From Prochlorococcus marinus CUG1415 (lineage in GTDB: Bacteria > Cyanobacteriota > Cyanobacteriia > PCC-6307 > Cyanobiaceae), in the NCBI RefSeq assembly GCF_017696015.1, contig NZ_JAAORL010000001.1:682001-746000 (forward strand): a stretch of DNA of 64,000 nt, written 5' to 3'. Position numbers and translations under genes: made by a program. Each line of letters opens with the position of its first letter. The first letter of the stretch is position 1. Below are positions 62,485-64,000 of the stretch, piece by piece. The notes under the pieces were generated by a model, which was given only the letters and a program-made list of their open reading frames with translations, did not search any database and was not told the origin of the DNA.

Positions 62485-64000
62485 CTATAAATCAGTAACA
62501 GCTCCTAAACTTGATGTGCTTACGATTTTCGAATATTTCGAAAGTATCCCTCTTTTGTATTTTGGTGTAGGTTTTACCCAATCTTTTTTTCTTTTTTCTA
62601 ATTCTTCGTCAGATAAATCAACTTCAATTAGTTGTTTTACAGCATCTACTGTTATTAAATCACCTTGTTTTATTAGAGCAATATTTCCACCAACAGCAGC
62701 CTCTGGGGCTATATGACCCACAACCAGACCATAAGTACCCCCGCTAAATCGGCCATCAGTAATTAAAGCTACCTTCTCTCCGAGGCCTTGACCAACAATT
62801 GCAGATGTTGGAGCTAACATCTCTCTCATACCTGGTCCTCCTACAGGCCCTTCGTTTCTAATGACAACAACATCACCAGCTTTTATATCATTATTCAATA
62901 TCGATTTCAAACAATCCTCTTCACTTTCGAAAATCTTTGCTGGACCTGTTAATACAGGGTTTTTTACTCCGCTAATTTTGGCTACGGAACCTTCGTTCGC
63001 TAAGTTACCTTTTAATATCGCTAGGTGTCCTTTTTTATAAAGAGGGTTATCTATGTCTCTTATGACATTTTGATTTGTTGGAGGCTTATCTGGAATATTC
63101 TGTAAGTATTCTGAGATGGTTTTGCCTTCAATATTTTTGCAATCGCCATGAATCAATCCTGCATTCAAAAGTATTTTCATTACTTGTGGAATCCCACCTG
63201 CATTATGAAGATCCACCGTTACATATTTACCACTCGGTTTAAGGTCACAAATAACGGGTACTTTTTGTCTGATTCTCTCAAAATCATTAATGTTAATATC
63301 TATTCCTGCAGTATTTGCGATGGCTAAGATGTGCAATACCGCATTTGTTGATCCTCCAATTGCCATAATTACTGATATTGCATTTTCAAATGCTTTCTTA
63401 GTCATTAGGTCTAGAGGTCTTATCTCTTTTTCTATTGCAGAAACTAATATCTCAGCACTTTTATCTGCACTTAGTTCTTTTTCAAGATCTTCAGCAGCCA
63501 TAGTGGAACTGTGAGGAAGACTTAACCCTAATACTTCAATAACCGCAGACATTGTATTAGCTGTAAACATCCCTCCACAGCTACCAGCACCAGGAATACA
63601 ATTTTTCTCAACTTGGATTAGTCTTTCTTCATTAATTTTGCCTGATGTTAATTGTCCAACAGCTTCAAATGCACTAACAACAGTAAGATCTTCTCCATGC
63701 AACTTTCCAGGTTTTATTGTCCCTCCATAAATGAAAATTGAGGGAATATTCATTCTCGCAATCGCTATCATGGCGCCCGGCATATTTTTGTCACATCCAC
63801 CTATAGCAAGCACTCCATCCATGCTCTGAGCATTGCATGCTGTTTCAATTGAATCAGCAATAACTTCTCTTGAAACTAGGGAATATTTCATGCCCTCTGT
63901 TCCCATAGAAATGCCATCACTTACTGTTATCGTTCCAAACATCTGAGGCATACCACCTGATCTTTTTATTGACTCTTCAGCTTTGAGAGCTAACTTATTT
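62485..64000 (-). CDS. ilvD: dihydroxy-acid dehydratase (N-terminus outside window)
   Basis: The frame runs off the right edge, so the first part (roughly 50 of about 557 aa) is missing. [37 protein letters not shown] (Fe-S cysteines), [14 protein letters not shown] and [22 protein letters not shown] are IlvD signatures. It makes the keto acids for valine, isoleucine and leucine with a [2Fe-2S] or [4Fe-4S] cluster. An ATG at 63951 is internal, not the real start. Confidence 0.96.
   Translation of the reverse strand, partial: NKLALKAEESIKRSGGMPQMFGTITVSDGISMGTEGMKYSLVSREVIADSIETACNAQSMDGVLAIGGCDKNMPGAMIAIARMNIPSIFIYGGTIKPGKLHGEDLTVVSAFEAVGQLTSGKINEERLIQVEKNCIPGAGSCGGMFTANTMSAVIEVLGLSLPHSSTMAAEDLEKELSADKSAEILVSAIEKEIRPLDLMTKKAFENAISVIMAIGGSTNAVLHILAIANTAGIDININDFERIRQKVPVICDLKPSGKYVTVDLHNAGGIPQVMKILLNAGLIHGDCKNIEGKTISEYLQNIPDKPPTNQNVIRDIDNPLYKKGHLAILKGNLANEGSVAKISGVKNPVLTGPAKIFESEEDCLKSILNNDIKAGDVVVIRNEGPVGGPGMREMLAPTSAIVGQGLGEKVALITDGRFSGGTYGLVVGHIAPEAAVGGNIALIKQGDLITVDAVKQLIEVDLSDEELEKRKKDWVKPTPKYKRGILSKYSKIVSTSSLGAVTDL

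Noticed and set aside
1-64000. tRNA, rRNA, CRISPR array or transposase
   Set aside because: I looked for TTCGANNCC-type T-loops, regular direct repeats with spacers and transposase or integrase motifs and found none. The two duplications noted are a gene paralogy and a 22-bp slippage.
63951-64000. ATG at 63951 as the ilvD start
   Set aside because: The frame continues upstream to the window edge with typical IlvD sequence ([18 protein letters not shown]), so the real start lies outside.

Overview
The window looks like part of the chromosome of a high-light-adapted Prochlorococcus. The DNA is very AT-rich and densely packed with genes. It carries petN, chlP, a high-light-inducible protein, pcyA without phycobilisome genes, psb29/thf1, sipA, the cyanobacterial F/SBPase glpX and ferredoxin sulfite reductase. 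It also carries several picocyanobacterial orphan families (DUF1651, DUF3303, DUF2103, TIGR02450). No tRNA, rRNA, CRISPR array, transposase or integrase was seen.

Layout. (1) 1-12.2 kb is an accessory-type stretch of very small genes, mostly on the minus strand, many of them single-pass membrane proteins of 28-85 aa in overlapping micro-operons. Among them are two DUF1651 paralogues, a free-standing NAD-ligase adenylation domain, an Hli protein, an SDR enzyme, a DUF3303 and a DUF1499 protein, some decayed frames, and a 13-codon minicistron with its own terminator. (2) 12.2-19.8 kb holds a K+ channel followed by a phosphate/arsenate block: pstS, then arsJ and an ArsJ-type GAPDH (minus strand), then arsR, pstC, pstA and pstB (plus strand). 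Five copies of ATCAA-N6-TTGAT lie in the three promoter regions of this block, which suggests that one ArsR-type repressor controls both phosphate uptake and arsenate detoxification. (3) 19.8-27.3 kb is a second stretch of small orphan genes, with a DUF2130 coiled-coil protein, a free-standing IF2_N domain and DUF2103. (4) From 27.4 kb to the end is conserved core genome.

Core genes by theme. Photosynthesis and pigments: petN, psb29, sipA, pcyA, chlP, hemA, ccsA, CIA30. Proteolysis: clpP, ftsH, an M16 peptidase pair. Translation: rpsB-tsf behind a leader that can form a pseudoknot, glyS, typA. Envelope and export: devBCA, lptB, a GT2 glycosyltransferase, VanX- and VanY-type M15 peptidases. 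DNA repair: recG. Carbon metabolism: rpe and glpX, divergent around a 29-bp palindrome, then hemA, glgC and gnd-pgl. Amino-acid and sulfur metabolism: sir and ilvD, the latter cut by the right edge.

The strongest candidate for something undescribed is the shared operator set of the pst/ars block. The rpsB pseudoknot leader, the palindrome between rpe and glpX, and the micro-operons of tiny membrane proteins come next. Protein families were recognised by eye from motifs; no database search was run.
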